64,000 nt of DNA, from positions 21,532-85,531 of the forward strand of contig NZ_LMIB01000018.1 in the NCBI RefSeq assembly GCF_001429065.1, read 5' to 3'. This stretch comes from Sphingomonas sp. Root710. GTDB lineage: Bacteria; Pseudomonadota; Alphaproteobacteria; Sphingomonadales; Sphingomonadaceae. Made by a program: the position numbers and the translations under genes. Positions within the stretch are counted from its first letter, which is position 1, and each line of letters opens with the position of its first letter. This document shows, piece after piece, positions 62,085 through 64,000 of the stretch. The notes under the pieces are model-generated. The model searched no databases and had not been told where the DNA came from. It saw only the letters and a program-made list of their open reading frames with translations.

Positions 62085-62815
62085 TGGACCGCGCGACCTA
62101 TGACCGGATGGCCGAGATCGACAAGGATCATTGGTGGTTCGTCGCCCGGCGGCGGATCATCGCCCGGCTCATCGAGCGCCACCGCCCCAAAGCCGGTCCG
62201 CTCAGGATCCTTGAGGTCGGCGCGGGCACCGGCTCCAATCTCGAACTGCTGAAAGGCTTCGGCACGGTCGATGCGATCGAGCCCGACGACGGCGCGCGCG
62301 CCTATGCCGAGCAGCGCAGCGGGCTGAAGATCAAGGGCGGCTATCTGCCGCATGTTCCGCTCGACGATGGGGCCTATGACCTGATCGTCCTGCTCGACGT
62401 GCTCGAGCATATCCCCGGCGACGTCGAGGCGCTGACCTATCTCAAGACCAAGCTCGCGCCGGGCGGGCGGATCATCGTCACCGTGCCGGGCAGTCCGTGG
62501 ATGTGGAGCGCGCATGACGTCGCCCATCATCACCAGCGCCGCTACACCACCGCCAGCCTGAAGCGTACCTTCCGTGAGGCGGGGCTGCGCCCGCGCTTCA
62601 CCACCCATTTCAACAGTCTGCTCTTCCCGCTGATCGCCGCGGTGCGGATCGCCGGTCGGCTGACCGGCAAGGGCGGCGGCGACGATGCGATGCCGTCGAA
62701 GCCGGTCAACGCGGCGCTGACCGCGATCTTCGGCGCCGAACGTCACTGGGTGGCGACGTTGAGCATTCCCTTCGGCGTGTCCATGGCGAGCGTCGCCGAG
62801 CCGACGATCCGGTAG
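62084..62815 (+). CDS. Class I SAM-dependent methyltransferase
   Basis: A 243-residue methyltransferase. The N-terminal MAEIDKDHWWFVARRRIIARL is the DHWWF-type start common in lipid-linked or glycan methyltransferases, followed by the SAM-binding ILEVGAGTGSNLELL and LIVLLDVLEHIPGDVEAL. The substrate is unknown; context suggests a sugar or polyprenyl compound. The start overlaps the GT2 stop; the last 73 bp overlap the convergent membrane-protein gene. Confidence 0.9.
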   Translation: MDRATYDRMAEIDKDHWWFVARRRIIARLIERHRPKAGPLRILEVGAGTGSNLELLKGFGTVDAIEPDDGARAYAEQRSGLKIKGGYLPHVPLDDGAYDLIVLLDVLEHIPGDVEALTYLKTKLAPGGRIIVTVPGSPWMWSAHDVAHHHQRRYTTASLKRTFREAGLRPRFTTHFNSLLFPLIAAVRIAGRLTGKGGGDDAMPSKPVNAALTAIFGAERHWVATLSIPFGVSMASVAEPTIR

Positions 62816-64000
62816 AGCGCGCCGCGCTCGCCGCCGTTCCACACCATTTCCAGCGACGGATCATTGCCCGGCCAATGGTCCTGCGAGGCGTTGATCAGCC
62901 AGAGATAATCGAAGGCATGGCGCGGGAAGAGCGTCACCGAGCTTTCGATCGTCCGCGCGTTGCGCGCGCGGCAACGCTTCGGCCGCATCACCTGAGTCGG
63001 ATCCTCGGCATAGCCCTTGGCGGGCGCATATTTTATGCTGAGCAGCTGCGCGCCCGGCATCGTCCACTGGCCGTTGACGAAGGCTTCGCGCCGCACGATC
63101 GCCATCGCGCCGAGATGTTCGAGCCGCGGTGATTCCCAGCGCGACAGGCAGGGCAGCTCGACCAGCGCGAAGACGCGGCTTTGCGGCTTGATATGGTCGA
63201 GCGCGGCGAGCTGCTTCTCGTGCCAGCCGGCGAAGGCGGCGAAACGCTCGGTCGACTGGTAGATGCGGAAACCGAAGATGATCACCGCGAGCGCGGCGAT
63301 CGTGCTGAGCGCGATCCGGTTCCGGAACAGCGGCACCACCCCGATCACGCCGATGGCGACGACATAGGGGGCGAGGCGCATATCGGCATAGGCCGAGCCG
63401 ATCACGATGCGCGGCATCAGTATATAGGCGATGATCAGCACCAGCAGGGCGACGCCCAGCGTGCGGTTCATCCGGAAGCTGTACTGCCGCCAGCCGATCG
63501 AGCTCATCCCGAACAGGACGAGCAGGATCAGCGCGCCCACCAACCCGATGTCGAACTCCATCCAGTGATTGCGGAGCGACGAGACCAGATAGACATATTT
63601 GGCGATCCAGTTGAACCAGTCGGTCGTCTTGCCGTCGACATTGCCCGACCGCCACGCGATCATCAGCAGCATCGGGGGGCTGAGCGGCAGGCAGTGGAGC
63701 GCGCCGCGCCACAGCGATTCCCAATAGCCGCGCCCCTCGACATCGCGCATCCGCACGATCTCCGCCGAGAAGGCGAGCAGGCCGAGCACGCCCCAGGCGA
63801 AGCCATGCGCCAGCCAGATCAGCGCGCCGATCGGTACGAACAGCATCGCGCGCAGGCGGATGCGCCCCATCCGCGCGAGATAGAGCCACAGCGCGAAAGC
63901 GTTGAGCGCCAGCGCCATCGCCAGCACATAGTTGATGAAGCCCCACTGGAACGGCCAGCAATAGGCGAAGGGCGCGACCAGCCCGGCGGTCACCGGCAGG
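62743..64000 (-). CDS. Multi-spanning membrane protein, probably GT-C-like, 5' partial
   Basis: At least 416 residues, with the N-terminus beyond the window. Seven or more membrane helices (for example MLFVPIGALIWLAHGFAWGV and VALLVLIIAYILMPRIVIG) precede a soluble C-terminal region of about 170 residues containing FALVELPCLSRWESPRLEHL and SQDHWPGNDPSLEMVW. The helices-then-periplasmic-domain layout resembles GT-C enzymes, as does the 58147-59967 protein. No catalytic motif is visible in this part. It overlaps the methyltransferase end by 73 bp. Confidence 0.72.
   Translation of the reverse strand, partial: LPVTAGLVAPFAYCWPFQWGFINYVLAMALALNAFALWLYLARMGRIRLRAMLFVPIGALIWLAHGFAWGVLGLLAFSAEIVRMRDVEGRGYWESLWRGALHCLPLSPPMLLMIAWRSGNVDGKTTDWFNWIAKYVYLVSSLRNHWMEFDIGLVGALILLVLFGMSSIGWRQYSFRMNRTLGVALLVLIIAYILMPRIVIGSAYADMRLAPYVVAIGVIGVVPLFRNRIALSTIAALAVIIFGFRIYQSTERFAAFAGWHEKQLAALDHIKPQSRVFALVELPCLSRWESPRLEHLGAMAIVRREAFVNGQWTMPGAQLLSIKYAPAKGYAEDPTQVMRPKRCRARNARTIESSVTLFPRHAFDYLWLINASQDHWPGNDPSLEMVWNGGERGALYRIVGSATLAMDTPKGMLNVATQ

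Overview
The window looks like chromosomal DNA of an alphaproteobacterium, most likely a sphingomonad. The reasons are the very high GC, the GTG/TTG starts, a DivL-type pseudokinase with Tyr at the phospho-acceptor site, AddAB instead of RecBCD, a glycine dehydrogenase split into two subunits, and short GTCAT-headed palindromic repeats scattered between genes. The genus is an inference; no rRNA, tRNA, prophage, insertion sequence or CRISPR array is visible. Nearly all of it is densely packed housekeeping DNA with many ATGA stop/start overlaps.

Layout. 1-0.9 kb: end of a chemotaxis cluster (CheB with an altered catalytic site). 1-6.8 kb: AMP nucleosidase and peroxiredoxin, a glycosyltransferase, YqgE/AlgH, a secreted protein and ahcY behind a perfect palindrome. 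7-18.6 kb: one co-directional block, divL-tsaE-amgK-murU-addB-addA-trxA, combining cell-cycle signalling, tRNA t6A, peptidoglycan recycling and double-strand-break repair. 18.6-24.2 kb: IMPase, GST and argJ on the minus strand, divergent from secA. 24.3-28.4 kb: DUF454, an Old Yellow Enzyme/HxlR divergent pair and a hybrid histidine kinase without a normal start codon. 28.6-30.9 kb: ispH-thrB-rnhA. 31-36.7 kb: a lipoprotein, then a tandem glycine riboswitch controlling gcvT-gcvH-gcvPA-gcvPB. 36.8-42.3 kb: a DUF938 methyltransferase, a TetR-like regulator with a palindromic site, rsmD, rluB, a soluble chemoreceptor-like protein and pgi. 42.4-49 kb: a glycine-rich double cold-shock protein, TerC, a small RNase D, lptC-lptA-lptB and rpoN. 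49-57.6 kb: nucleoside and queuosine-precursor transporters, argB, yggT-DUF167-folD-NTF2-like-marC, and a Kef-type antiporter preceded by a 35-residue membrane protein. 58-64 kb: a lipid-linked-sugar region (two GT-C-like membrane proteins, GtrA, GT2, methyltransferase) carrying a DUF559 nuclease gene enclosed by about 45-bp inverted repeats.

The most unusual material is (i) the DUF559 gene boxed by inverted repeats whose design matches a gene-less element between gcvH and gcvPA, (ii) several repeat families whose elements stop 13-14 nt before the next start codon at four separate genes, (iii) enzymes with a replaced key residue (CheB His to Gln; DivL His to Tyr, the latter expected; a degenerate Hpt), and (iv) two genes whose reading frames appear to need non-canonical start codons.
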